Assembly (NCBI GenBank): GCA_029263455.1
Contig: JAJCXM010000022.1
Coordinates: 248,001-312,000 of the forward strand
Direction: 5' to 3'
DNA: 64,000 nucleotides
Origin: Holophagae bacterium
GTDB taxonomy: Bacteria > Acidobacteriota > Holophagae > Acanthopleuribacterales > Acanthopleuribacteraceae
Shown: piece by piece, positions 18,380-27,169 of the stretch
Numbering within the stretch: the first letter of the stretch is position 1
Layout of the letters: the number at the start of each line of letters is the position of its first letter
Program-made: the position numbers and the translations under genes
Notes under the pieces: model-generated
The model's database searches: none
What the model was told of the DNA's origin: nothing
What the model saw: the letters and a program-made list of their open reading frames with translations, nothing else

Positions 18380-19792
18380 TTAGTCGAACTTTTCCTCCTT
18401 GGCGAATGAACTCAACCAGGATCGATCGACGAGTCTAAAGGCCCAGAGCGCTAGACCATATGTTCCGGCCGCAGCAGGTATGGTGAGAAGCGGAACTGTT
18501 TGATTCGTTAGCAGGCCAACGGGACAGACTAAAGCCGCCAATAAAAATGCAGGCACGACTGCGGGAATCGGGCGAAACGAGGGCGTGTCACGTTTGATGA
18601 CAAAGATCATCGCGAAACATAAAAGTCCTTCTGAAATGACTGTCGCTACGGCGGCACCAATGTGACCCCAATGAGGGATCGAATAAAAGTTCAAGCCAAT
18701 ATTTAGGACCGCTGTAAGGCTAACTAACCACAGAGCCTTATTGGCTTGATAAATACCTAAGAAGAACCTTACCAAGGTGGCGTTCATGAACATAAAAGGT
18801 AGTGACCAAATCAAAATACTCAGCGAATCTGCCGAAGGCTGGAATGCCGGCCACTGTGCCGGGAAAATTAACTTAATGATTTGTTCAGCCACCAGCGGTG
18901 TGCCCCACGCAATCGGAAATGCGGCAACACACAAAATTTTCATACCTTTTTCTAGATGGCGCACTTTTTCTGCCATCGAGAGAGCCTCTTTTGAAAATAG
19001 AGGGAATAATGCGGCCGCAATTCCTGAAGAAACAAATAACAGGGCTTCAACAAGCGTATAAGCCATCTTGTACCAACCTGTCTGCTCGGTGGCCACCATC
19101 TCCGGTAACATCAACATGTCGATGTGAAAGTAAAGTACGATCATGAAATTGAGAATCGCCATCGGTGTCGCTTGTTTTAGAACCCAGGTCATCGAGATAA
19201 CTCGACCAGATTCCTGCATCAATGGCCGTACGATGATTAACGAAAATACAGCTCGAATACAAGATGCCAGTAGTAAGCCTGAGGCCAGAGAAAAGAGCAC
19301 GGGTTTGAACATTAAAAACGCAATGGCGAATAAGGCAAATGAGCCCCAGCGAGTAAGCGAAAGCAAGGCGCAGCTTGATAATTTCTTGCGCCCCTCTAAA
19401 ACGGCATTGGCAGTCATGCTGATGTGGTCAAGAAAAACACTGGCAAGAATAAGCGTGACGCTCCATTTGTGTCCCGCCAATGCATCGCCGACTATTTTGA
19501 AATTGAGCAAAACCACAAAAACGCCGATCGACAAGCTAGAAAGCACCAGGCGCCAGCCAAGAATTCCTGCGAAAGCACGCCACGTTAGCGTTTCATTGGC
19601 CACGTGCCTGGCTAGCCACAAATCGATGCCAAATGTGGATAGGATGCTGATCACCATTAGATACGTCGTTGCATTGGCAAATACACCGAAGGTCGTAGGG
19701 CCAAGCAAATTGCCAGCGATTACCATCACGGCAAATCCCAGCAAGCGACCAACAAGCATGGCTAATGAATATTGAACAGACTGCTTGAACAC
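18380..19792 (-). CDS. Polysaccharide flippase (Wzx/MurJ-like, MOP superfamily)
   Basis: The 470-residue membrane protein has about 14 hydrophobic segments. The first, YSLAMLVGRLLGFAVMVIAGNLLGPTTFGVFA split over two helices, is typical of Wzx flippases of the multidrug/oligosaccharidyl-lipid/polysaccharide superfamily. It would move undecaprenyl-linked repeat units across the inner membrane. The start is a GTG six bases after the GT39 stop with only a weak ribosome binding site, suggesting translational coupling. It belongs to a four-gene run of glycan genes. Confidence 0.88.
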   Translation of the reverse strand: MFKQSVQYSLAMLVGRLLGFAVMVIAGNLLGPTTFGVFANATTYLMVISILSTFGIDLWLARHVANETLTWRAFAGILGWRLVLSSLSIGVFVVLLNFKIVGDALAGHKWSVTLILASVFLDHISMTANAVLEGRKKLSSCALLSLTRWGSFALFAIAFLMFKPVLFSLASGLLLASCIRAVFSLIIVRPLMQESGRVISMTWVLKQATPMAILNFMIVLYFHIDMLMLPEMVATEQTGWYKMAYTLVEALLFVSSGIAAALFPLFSKEALSMAEKVRHLEKGMKILCVAAFPIAWGTPLVAEQIIKLIFPAQWPAFQPSADSLSILIWSLPFMFMNATLVRFFLGIYQANKALWLVSLTAVLNIGLNFYSIPHWGHIGAAVATVISEGLLCFAMIFVIKRDTPSFRPIPAVVPAFLLAALVCPVGLLTNQTVPLLTIPAAAGTYGLALWAFRLVDRSWLSSFAKEEKFD

Positions 19793-19798
19793 TTGCAG

Positions 19799-21922
19799 CT
19801 AGTCTTTCATCGGCGTATCAAAAGGGGTAAGCACAAGGTCAGCCCAGCCTGCCGTGTCATAACGATAGTCGCCCGCAGATCCTGGCCCTACTTCAAACCA
19901 AATGGCATCGGACGACGAAGGCACGACGACGTTAAAGGCCACACCTTTTCGGTCCTGTAGCTTTGATTTACCGTTTATCTCCGCCTGCCATAAATCGACA
20001 TATTCACCTTGGGTGCGATAGCCCAGTTTAAATAGAACGCCATCTCCTTCTCGATTCCAGGAGCCCGGATCGGTCAAAGCTCTTCCTTCAAGACGGAATT
20101 GTTCCGACGGGGCGATGGGAAATGCGACCTTAGCATCTGGATGCATATACATAACACTACGTGATGTCCCATCTGGAAACTGAAAGGTGTTTTGTGCAAA
20201 GTAGTTGGGGTTCGGTAAATGAACGAGTTCAGCCTGGCTCAGGTTCTTGAGGAAATAGTTGACTTGGTATAAAGCGGCTCGACGCACAAAAGTCGCGGGC
20301 GCTACTGGTAATAAGCCGTCTAAGCTCCGGTAAAAGCCTGCTTTGCAGCTCGTTTCAAATAACGTTAGTCCAGCGTAAGGGGGATATTCCCAGCGCTCCA
20401 CTAAACTTAACGAATCACGAAGATCTGGGTGAATTAGCCCGCGAGTAATCAGTACGTAGTCACCGACGTCTAGACTTTGTTGCTGCCTGGGTAAATAGTG
20501 TGCGCCACTCTTATTCAGATAGCGATTTAGGCCAGCGTCGTCAGAAAACCACAGTTTCGACATATCGCTTACGTTTGTTTTTAGGTGCTGGGCCAACTGG
20601 TAGTCCGCTCGAGCCTGCTGGAAATCGATACGGGCTAAGAAGATAGAAAACGCAAAGCCTAGCGCGATGAAACAGGCTTCACGCCATCGGGAAAGCCTGT
20701 ATAACTGATGTCCAAAAACAAGCATTAAGGCGGGCGGAAGTGCTGGCAAAACGTAGCGCGCTGTTGAATAAGGCATAAACAAAATGTTGTAGAGCAATAC
20801 ACCTAGAAACCAGAATGTGGGTAATAACATTCGACTAGCGCGACGCCGATCTCGGACCAGTAATCTAAACCCGTCGACCGATTTTGCCACTACCTGAAAA
20901 CACCAAATCAAGCCAATAAACATGAGCACTCGTAGTATTAATGTCTGTGGCGCTGTGTAGGCATCAAAAATGGCGCTTTTGTCGCCTAGATGAAAGATAG
21001 TGAAAGTAATAACGGAAGCAAAAACAACGTGTTCAATGAGCCGCCGTTGATTGACACTCAATAATAGAATCGGCGTTGGGATTGCTAGCCCGAGACCTAA
21101 ATTTATGAGGGTTGCGGTGGTTTTATGTAAATAGTGTTTTACGCCCATCCCGCTCTGCACTTCAGACGCGATGTTGTAGTCGATGGTGCTAGACACGAAG
21201 GGAAAAAAGTCAGTCAACATGAAAACCGTTAATAAGTAGGCTGTGAATAGCAAAACGGGCACCAAGATGACAATGACGAAGCCCCGGAGTTGCGTTCCCT
21301 GAATGAGAAAATAGACCCCAATAAGTGGAATGAGTGCCACCGACTGGTAGCTGACAAGCAATGCAAGCAACATGAGCAAAGCGGACAAGAACGCATTTCG
21401 TTGATGGCCAAGTTCCGCAAAACGAGACGCGAAGACAACCGTTCCAATCCATAGCGATGTCATCGCCACGTCAGTCATTAGGTTGGTTGCATTGACAAAG
21501 AACAAGGGCGAACTGGTCAAGAACAGAGCCCACTGAGGTCCAATTCGTTTAGCTCGAAGGTAACGGCGTGCGAAAAACAGTGTGAGAGCGGGAAATAAGA
21601 GGAAGCCGATGTGATAGGTGAGGAAAGGGTATGTCTCGAATTGGGGCAGATGACTTAGTATTTTCAGGTAGAACGGGATAAGTGGTGGGTGGGTGCTTTC
21701 ATACGGGCTCAGTTGTTCGTATACCTGACCTAAGAATTCGACACGACCTTCAGCTTGGCCGATAAAACTGAAGGGTAGAATGTCGCCCATGCGTAAAAAG
21801 AGCGCGTCATCAATATGAAGAGGCTTGTTGAAAAAAAGAACAAGCATCACCATTGGGACCCCATAAAAGAGCCATGGTGAGATGCGCCATATGCGTTCGG
21901 TTCGTCGTCTGGTATCGCTCAT
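19799..21922 (-). CDS. GT39-like membrane glycosyltransferase (ArnT/PMT-type)
   Basis: The 707-residue protein has an acidic pair HIDDALF in its first periplasmic loop, ESTHPPLIPFYLKIL after it and about 11-12 membrane segments, as in ArnT and protein O-mannosyltransferases that use polyprenyl-phosphate sugars. Unlike ArnT it carries a long soluble C-terminal region (about residues 445-707) that is probably extracytoplasmic, including a beta-rich domain in the last 150 residues. It is first in the GT39-flippase-GT2-GT4 unit and diverges from the VWA gene. The acceptor may be a protein, lipid or the nascent glycan. Confidence 0.82.
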   Translation of the reverse strand: MSDTRRRTERIWRISPWLFYGVPMVMLVLFFNKPLHIDDALFLRMGDILPFSFIGQAEGRVEFLGQVYEQLSPYESTHPPLIPFYLKILSHLPQFETYPFLTYHIGFLLFPALTLFFARRYLRAKRIGPQWALFLTSSPLFFVNATNLMTDVAMTSLWIGTVVFASRFAELGHQRNAFLSALLMLLALLVSYQSVALIPLIGVYFLIQGTQLRGFVIVILVPVLLFTAYLLTVFMLTDFFPFVSSTIDYNIASEVQSGMGVKHYLHKTTATLINLGLGLAIPTPILLLSVNQRRLIEHVVFASVITFTIFHLGDKSAIFDAYTAPQTLILRVLMFIGLIWCFQVVAKSVDGFRLLVRDRRRASRMLLPTFWFLGVLLYNILFMPYSTARYVLPALPPALMLVFGHQLYRLSRWREACFIALGFAFSIFLARIDFQQARADYQLAQHLKTNVSDMSKLWFSDDAGLNRYLNKSGAHYLPRQQQSLDVGDYVLITRGLIHPDLRDSLSLVERWEYPPYAGLTLFETSCKAGFYRSLDGLLPVAPATFVRRAALYQVNYFLKNLSQAELVHLPNPNYFAQNTFQFPDGTSRSVMYMHPDAKVAFPIAPSEQFRLEGRALTDPGSWNREGDGVLFKLGYRTQGEYVDLWQAEINGKSKLQDRKGVAFNVVVPSSSDAIWFEVGPGSAGDYRYDTAGWADLVLTPFDTPMKD

Positions 21923-21976
21923 GCTGGTTCAAACCAAGCCATCACCATAGCATGGGCGATCATGCCTGACCATGCT

Positions 21977-22004
21977 TTGGCAAACACAGTGACATTGCTA
22001 TACT
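21977..22004 (+). promoter_or_regulatory. Sigma-70-type promoter for the VWA protein gene
   Basis: TTGGCA (21977-21982), a 16-base spacer and TATACT (21999-22004) match 4/6 and 5/6 consensus positions. The predicted start near 22011 is just ahead of the GTG start codon at 22020. Confidence 0.5.
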
Positions 22005-22019
22005 CTCATCGCTGATGGT

Positions 22020-22919
22020 GTGGGACGTGGGGACGTGACATTTAGCCTTTTGTTCGTAATATTTGGTGCCATACAAGACGACTCATTTCGTGTTGATTAT
22101 GTTGAAACCGTAACCGTGATGCGGATTCCGGTACTGATTCAACGCGACCGTCGCTTGGTTAAAGGCGTCCAGCCGCAAGATGTCTTGCTTCGTGAAAACG
22201 GAGTGAGTCTTGACGTTGTAGATGTCACCGAAATTGAGCTCCCGTGCACGGTACATTTGCTTTTTGACTTGAGCTTTAGCCAGTCGGAACATATTCGGCG
22301 TGCCAGGCGAATTGGCTCGGATCTATTTCGCCATCTTAGGAAAGGTGATCGCGTCAAGATTGCCACGTTTTCGGGTCGTTATTATGGCTTGACGACATAC
22401 ACAGACGACCTGGATAGTCTGCGCCCCGTTCTTGACCAATTAAAACCTCGGGGTACGACTGCCTTGTACGATGGCGTGTACTTGGCGCTGCAAGAATTGG
22501 CCGCTGAATCAGGTCCGCGGTTGCTGGTTGTGTTGAGTGACGGGGTCGACATGACCAGTCGTCGCAGAGAAGACGAACTCCGGACCATGGTTAAGAGCCA
22601 TGGCATCCCGATTGTCCTCGTCCGATTCTCAAAAACTGAATTAAAGGGAACTCAATTGATTGCGCAGGCTGAATCATTCCGCTCCATCGTTAAGGAGAGT
22701 GGCGGTACTAGCTATTTTGCTGATTTTTCGGTGTCTCGTAGTCTCAACCGAGAAATCCGAGAATTCAGTACGCGCGTACAAGTTTCCTATTTGCCACCTA
22801 ACCCCGAAGATGTGGGTCAGTGGCGGCATATTCAAATCAATATCGCAGATTGTGATCAATGCGAGATTGAATACAGGCGCGCCTACCAGCTGAACAAGCT
22901 AACCGACTCACGCAACTGA
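22020..22919 (+). CDS. Secreted VWA-domain protein, acidobacterial VWFA-related type
   Basis: The 299-residue protein has a short hydrophobic leader (TFSLLFVIFGAIQ) and then a domain order seen in the acidobacterial VWFA-related family: a beta-rich region with VETVTVMRIPVLIQRDRRLVKGVQPQDVLLRENG split over strands, followed by a von Willebrand A domain. The metal-ion site is intact: DLSFS as DxSxS, a threonine in RGTTALYDGV and the aspartate in LSDGVD. Such proteins are probably exported and bind ligands; their role is unknown. The start is GTG 22020 or GTG 22035; neither has a strong binding site. A clear hairpin follows the stop. Confidence 0.8.
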   Translation: MGRGDVTFSLLFVIFGAIQDDSFRVDYVETVTVMRIPVLIQRDRRLVKGVQPQDVLLRENGVSLDVVDVTEIELPCTVHLLFDLSFSQSEHIRRARRIGSDLFRHLRKGDRVKIATFSGRYYGLTTYTDDLDSLRPVLDQLKPRGTTALYDGVYLALQELAAESGPRLLVVLSDGVDMTSRRREDELRTMVKSHGIPIVLVRFSKTELKGTQLIAQAESFRSIVKESGGTSYFADFSVSRSLNREIREFSTRVQVSYLPPNPEDVGQWRHIQINIADCDQCEIEYRRAYQLNKLTDSRN

Positions 22920-22960
22920 TCCAATTACTGCATGAACGATTCGTCCCGAGTCATTTGATT

Positions 22961-22985
22961 AAGGGGCTCCAAAACGGAGCCCCTT
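22961..22985. terminator. Bidirectional hairpin terminator between VWA and IPTL protein genes
   Basis: A perfect 10-base-pair stem (AAGGGGCTCC / GGAGCCCCTT) with a 5-base loop lies between the convergent stops at 22919 and 22996. On the plus strand the stem ends in TTT. It can stop transcription from both sides. Confidence 0.75.
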
Positions 22986-22995
22986 TCAAAAGGAG

Positions 22996-23925
22996 TTAGG
23001 ATACTTGTCGTCTTCGACGAATGCTGAAAATGACAGCGATGGAAAGTAATAGGGTGATGAAGGCAATCAGGCCCCATTGTGACAAGGTTGGGATCTGAAC
23101 AGGCATAGACTGCAAACCGATGGAAGCCATCTGCAGTAAACCAGTAGGTGAGACGGAACCAAGGGTGCCTACAAACGTTGAATTACCTGTGCCAAGATCA
23201 ACAGTGCGTAATTCAGCGGCGAAGCTTCCGCCGTTAAACGCCGCCATGTACATGACATTATTAATCGCATCATACGTTAGGCCTTGGCCAAAATTGGCGT
23301 CGAAACCAATTGGTCCAATCAAGGATGCGGCACCGGTACCACTATTAACGGCATAAAAATTGTCATCGCAAATGTCGTACGTGTATAGTTGGCCATTGTT
23401 GTCACATGCCAATGCGATCGCACAAGGTGAACCAGTAATCGGACCAATTAAGGTGGCTGCGCCTGTATTTAAGTCAAGGGTGTAAAGAGAAGATGCGGTG
23501 ATGTTGGTTGAAGAGGCATACATCGTGTTGCTCGCTCTACACCATGCAAAACCAGAATAGGTTTCTCCGCCGTTGAGTGTGGCGGTTCCAATTAAGTTGG
23601 TTGCGCAGGTATCTAAGGCAATCGAATACAAAGCACCTGTATTATTACCAATATAATAAATGTTGGGGTCATTTGCGAAGTCACCAGCGCCTGGAAAGTT
23701 GGCAATGTCAGGGACAGCGCAAAGACTGCTGAGAGTGCCGGGCGCCGACGATGTGAAGCCGTAATTGAACCCAGTTTGCGTTTCAGCACCGACGATATCG
23801 ACATCCATCAGCCCACCACGCGGTGTTTCTACACTTGGTGTTGACACGCCAGCAGGAGCACGTCCTGCGCTATGTTGGGCGAATGTCAAGCCACTAATCA
23901 ATAAAAGACCAAAAACTATTCTCAT
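22996..23925 (-). CDS. Secreted beta-propeller-like protein with IPTL-CTERM sorting tail
   Basis: The 309-residue protein begins with a signal peptide (MRIVFGLLLISGLTFAQ). The body has repeats of the form YxxDxxTGAATLIGPI, for example SLYTLDLNTGAATLIGPI, NFYAVNSGTGAASLIGPI and ELRTVDLGTGNSTFVGTL, suggesting a beta-propeller. It ends with IPTLSQWGLIAF, a transmembrane helix and RRRR, the tripartite IPTL-CTERM signal processed by exosortase H-type enzymes. No exosortase gene is in the window. A GGAGG site precedes the ATG. The position beside a polysaccharide locus fits the usual link between exosortase systems and exopolysaccharide. Confidence 0.88.
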   Translation of the reverse strand: MRIVFGLLLISGLTFAQHSAGRAPAGVSTPSVETPRGGLMDVDIVGAETQTGFNYGFTSSAPGTLSSLCAVPDIANFPGAGDFANDPNIYYIGNNTGALYSIALDTCATNLIGTATLNGGETYSGFAWCRASNTMYASSTNITASSLYTLDLNTGAATLIGPITGSPCAIALACDNNGQLYTYDICDDNFYAVNSGTGAASLIGPIGFDANFGQGLTYDAINNVMYMAAFNGGSFAAELRTVDLGTGNSTFVGTLGSVSPTGLLQMASIGLQSMPVQIPTLSQWGLIAFITLLLSIAVIFSIRRRRQVS

Positions 23926-23965
23926 CTCATCCTCCAGTTAAAAACAGACCAATAATTGTGAACTA

Positions 23966-23994
23966 TAAATACCTTATTATTATGTAATTGTAAA
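23966..23994 (-). promoter_or_regulatory. AT-rich candidate promoter of the IPTL protein gene
   Basis: On the minus strand TTTACA (23994-23989), a 17-base spacer and TATTTA (23971-23966) lie in a very AT-rich gap between adk and this gene. The -35 is 5/6 and the -10 weak. The gap suggests expression separate from ugd-adk. Confidence 0.35.
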
Positions 23995-24015
23995 ATTGTC
24001 ATGAGTGGATCTACA

Positions 24016-24702
24016 TTAAGGGCGTATGAATTGACTAATTTCAGCGCTGACTTCACCAATACTCTGCGAGCCGTCTATTTCGATGAAACGTGTCTCAGGG
24101 TGGGTTGAGACCCAATCTTCAATCGCGTTGATTGCGGCCACGGTACCATTTTCATTGTCAAAATAGATGTTAAGTCGCACATTGATGGCGTGCTCATCGA
24201 TGTCGTCCTTGCGGATAGTGACTTTCTCCCCGCATTGCGCGCAGTAATTGACACCCTCACGAATGACGGGCGCGATGGCGGCAATGGCAGAATTATTGGG
24301 GTGTCCATTAGGACAAGATGCTCTGCCAAGCAGGCGTGATTTGGCGAGTTCCCGTTGCATTTTGATGACGATAACCGCGTCTAACGGCTTGCGTGATTCG
24401 ACCAATGCCTTTAGTAACGCTTTTGCTTGACTGGGGTTACGTGGAAATCCGTCCAAAATCCAACCTTCCTGACAATCATCGCGTTGAAGTCGTTCGGTGA
24501 TCATGGGAATGGTGATTGAGTCAGGTACAAGCTTGCCCTGTTCCGTGTACTGTTTGGCTTGTTTACCTAGATCTGTGCCGTTCTTCGCATTCTCACGAAA
24601 AATGCCTCCAGACTCTATGTGGGTGAGTCTAGTTCTTTTCGTCAAGATTGCTGATTGCGTGCCTTTACCGCTGCCGTTGGGTCCAAAAATGAGAATTCTC
24701 AT
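24016..24702 (-). CDS. adk: Adenylate kinase
   Basis: The 228-residue enzyme interconverts ATP and AMP with ADP. It has the P-loop GPNGSGKGTQ, the AMP-binding HIESGGIFRENAKN and the GWILDGFPRNPSQA segment. The LID carries CPNGH and CAQCG pairs, the zinc-ribbon-like arrangement seen in many non-enteric adenylate kinases, although the spacing between the pairs is long. It lies 11 bases after ugd, with AAGGA before the ATG, so the two are probably one transcript. Placement with UDP-sugar genes rather than ribosomal protein genes is unusual; this may be a second, divergent adenylate kinase copy. Confidence 0.88.
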   Translation of the reverse strand: MRILIFGPNGSGKGTQSAILTKRTRLTHIESGGIFRENAKNGTDLGKQAKQYTEQGKLVPDSITIPMITERLQRDDCQEGWILDGFPRNPSQAKALLKALVESRKPLDAVIVIKMQRELAKSRLLGRASCPNGHPNNSAIAAIAPVIREGVNYCAQCGEKVTIRKDDIDEHAINVRLNIYFDNENGTVAAINAIEDWVSTHPETRFIEIDGSQSIGEVSAEISQFIRP

Positions 24703-24713
24703 AAACGATTCCT

Positions 24714-26075
24714 TTAAAAATGAGTAAGACCAGGTTTGCCAATGGGAAAAACATTGAAACCCAGATTGAATAGTTCGCGGTGATTCAAGATATTACGTCC
24801 GTCAAAGATAAACGCGGGTTTTTCCATCGAATCATAAATGCGCTGATAGTCCAATGTCCGATAAGTCTGCCATTCGGTCATGACCGCGATTGCGTGCGAC
24901 CCTGTAGCGGCTACGTAGGGATCACTCTCTAGATGGACGGCTAGGTCACGCAGATCTTGTTTTGCGTTGTTCAGTGCTTTTGGATCGCTCACCCAAACGC
25001 AGGCCTGCTCGGTCAATAGATTCTTGGCAACCTTAATTGCAGGTGATTCTCGGGTGTCTCCTGTGTTTGCCTTAAAGGCGAATCCAAATAGCGTGATCTT
25101 TTTTCCGGCAACCGTGTTGAACATCTGTTTGAGAATATTGTCTACAAAGCGGTCGGTTTGAAAATCATTCATGGCCACCACTTGATGCCAGTAGTCGGCG
25201 ACCTCTTTGAGGCCGTAGTGACCGCACAAATAGACAAGATTAAGGATATCCTTCTTAAAACAACTACCGCCAAAGCCGACGGACGCCTTCAAGAATTTTG
25301 GCCCGATGCGCGAATCCAGCCCAATGGCGCGTGAGACTTCATCCACGTCCGCTTCGGTAGCCTCGCATAGAGCTGAGATTGCGTTTATGGATGAGATCCG
25401 CTGGGCTAAGAAGGCGTTAGCGGCCAGCTTCGAGAGCTCAGCGCTCCAAACATTTGTGCGCAATATTTTTTCGTCAGCGACCCAGTTGGCGTAAATATCT
25501 ACTAGCGCTTGTACCGCGTTCCGCCCTTGTTCCGTCTCTTGACCTCCGATCAGTACCCGGTCCGGGTTGATGAGATCCTGGATCGCAGTGCCCTCGGCCA
25601 AAAATTCCGGATTCGACAAGACCTGAAACTGGATGCCATTTTCGCCAGAGTTGAGGATCCGTTCCATGGCAGCCGCCGTTCGCACCGGTAGGGTCGATTT
25701 CTCCACAATGATCTTAGATCGGTCGGAGTTAGCAAGGATCTGTCGCGCGGTTTTCTCCCAATACTGAAGGTCTGAGGCCATACCAGCGCCGTGCCCGAAC
25801 GTTTTGGTGGGTGTGTTAACCGAAACAAAAATGATATCGGCCTTGCGGATTTCGCCATCAATATCCGTTGAGAAAAAAAGGTTTCTGCCCCTGGTTCGTT
25901 TGACGACCTCATCTAACTCAGGTTCGTAAATAGGTAAGCTATCTGAATTCCAGGCAGAAATCCGGTCGGCATTAATATCGACAACGCAGACACGGAGATG
26001 AGGACACTGGTCGGCAATGACCGCCATCGTTGGTCCACCCACATAACCTGCCCCAATGCATAAAATCGAATTCAC
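24714..26075 (-). CDS. ugd: UDP-glucose 6-dehydrogenase
   Basis: The 453-residue enzyme oxidises UDP-glucose to UDP-glucuronate using NAD. It shows the dinucleotide-binding [38 protein letters not shown], the catalytic cysteine in FGGSCFKKD near residue 270 and the [19 protein letters not shown]-terminal signature. The sequence and length are closer to the animal-type enzyme than to short enteric Ugd. The start is GTG 26075, eight bases after GGAGG; an upstream in-frame GTG overlaps that site. It is divergent from a UDP-glucuronate 4-epimerase gene, the next step of the same pathway. Confidence 0.95.
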   Translation of the reverse strand: MNSILCIGAGYVGGPTMAVIADQCPHLRVCVVDINADRISAWNSDSLPIYEPELDEVVKRTRGRNLFFSTDIDGEIRKADIIFVSVNTPTKTFGHGAGMASDLQYWEKTARQILANSDRSKIIVEKSTLPVRTAAAMERILNSGENGIQFQVLSNPEFLAEGTAIQDLINPDRVLIGGQETEQGRNAVQALVDIYANWVADEKILRTNVWSAELSKLAANAFLAQRISSINAISALCEATEADVDEVSRAIGLDSRIGPKFLKASVGFGGSCFKKDILNLVYLCGHYGLKEVADYWHQVVAMNDFQTDRFVDNILKQMFNTVAGKKITLFGFAFKANTGDTRESPAIKVAKNLLTEQACVWVSDPKALNNAKQDLRDLAVHLESDPYVAATGSHAIAVMTEWQTYRTLDYQRIYDSMEKPAFIFDGRNILNHRELFNLGFNVFPIGKPGLTHF

Positions 26076-26105
26076 TGCGTAAACCTCCACAAGCTTGCGC
26101 GGCCT

Positions 26106-26134
26106 ATTCTAGCGATGCCTTGTCGTCCTGTCCA
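26106..26134 (-). promoter_or_regulatory. Sigma-70 promoter of ugd-adk
   Basis: On the minus strand TGGACA (26134-26129), a 17-base spacer and TAGAAT (26111-26106) each match consensus at 5/6 positions. The leader of about 24 bases contains the GGAGG site of ugd. This is the best-looking promoter in the window. Confidence 0.7.
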
Positions 26135-26197
26135 CGCGTGGCTGGTCAGGCGGCTTGCTTTTCGCTATGCTTGGCGGCTACGGCGGGAGGCTTCCGA

Positions 26198-27169
26198 ATG
26201 AAGGTACTAGTTACAGGCGCTGCTGGCTTTATTGGTTACCATTGCAGTCTAGAGTTGATGAAACAGGGTCATGAAGTGTGTGGTTACGATAACTGCAATG
26301 ACTATTATCTGACGGCTCTCAAAGAGGCGCGTCTTGCGCGTTTACAAGAGGCAGGACTGAATCGATTCGAACGGGCTGACCTGGAAGATCAAACACGCAT
26401 GATGAATGTGTTTGAGCAATTCCGGCCAGATGTGGTTGTACACCTTGCGGCGCAAGCCGGAGTCAGATATTCGTTATCGCATCCGCATGCTTATGCTCAA
26501 GCCAATTTAATCGGTACGCTCAACATTTTAGAGGCGTGCCGCCACAACGGTAATCCTCGTTTAGTTTATGCCTCGTCGAGCAGTGTCTACGGTGGCAACA
26601 CCAAGTTACCTTTTGCGGTTGAGGATTCAGTGGACCATCCGATCTCCCTTTATGCCGCTACCAAGAAGGCGAATGAATTGATGGCGCATACCTACACTCA
26701 TCTCTACGGGCAACAAACAATCGGGTTGAGGTTTTTTACTGTCTATGGCCCGTGGGGTAGACCGGACATGGCGTTATGGCTGTTTACCGATGCCATTGTG
26801 CAAGGACGACCCATCCGCGTTTTCAACCAGGGAAACATGTCGCGGGACTTTACTTACATCGACGACATCGTTGCTGGGGTCATTGCCTGCATAGAGAATG
26901 AGAATTTGGAGCCCTATGAGATTTTCAACTTAGGAAACCACCAGAGCGAAGCTTTGATGGACATGATTGGGCTTATCGAGCAGACATTAGGTAAAACCGC
27001 TGAAAAGATTATGATGCCCATGCAGGATGGTGATGTAGCTGACACCTATGCAGATATAACCTTGGCGCAATCTAAACTTGGATTCAGGCCGCTGACGCGA
27101 ATTTCAACGGGTATCCCGCGTTTCATTGATTGGTTCATGCGTCACCCTGAATTTCACAGCCAAACTTAA
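26198..27169 (+). CDS. NAD-dependent epimerase, UDP-glucuronate 4-epimerase-like
   Basis: The 323-residue short-chain dehydrogenase/reductase has the Rossmann motif VTGAAGFIGYH, the YDNCNDYY loop, VVHLAAQAGVRYS and the catalytic tyrosine-lysine pair in SLYAATKKANELMAH. These features, especially QAGVRYS and TYxHLYG, match UDP-glucuronate 4-epimerases that make UDP-galacturonate. The ATG at 26198 follows GGGAGG by 7 bases; the frame extends further upstream without support. It diverges from ugd, whose product would be its substrate. Its stop shares the bases TTAA with the convergent mfd stop. Confidence 0.9.
   Translation: MKVLVTGAAGFIGYHCSLELMKQGHEVCGYDNCNDYYLTALKEARLARLQEAGLNRFERADLEDQTRMMNVFEQFRPDVVVHLAAQAGVRYSLSHPHAYAQANLIGTLNILEACRHNGNPRLVYASSSSVYGGNTKLPFAVEDSVDHPISLYAATKKANELMAHTYTHLYGQQTIGLRFFTVYGPWGRPDMALWLFTDAIVQGRPIRVFNQGNMSRDFTYIDDIVAGVIACIENENLEPYEIFNLGNHQSEALMDMIGLIEQTLGKTAEKIMMPMQDGDVADTYADITLAQSKLGFRPLTRISTGIPRFIDWFMRHPEFHSQT

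Noticed and set aside
19143-19775. A 210-codon open frame on the plus strand
   Set aside because: It is antisense to the flippase gene; its composition (many Ser, Lys, Thr, Arg) mirrors the hydrophobic protein on the other strand, and it has no ribosome binding site or recognisable domain.
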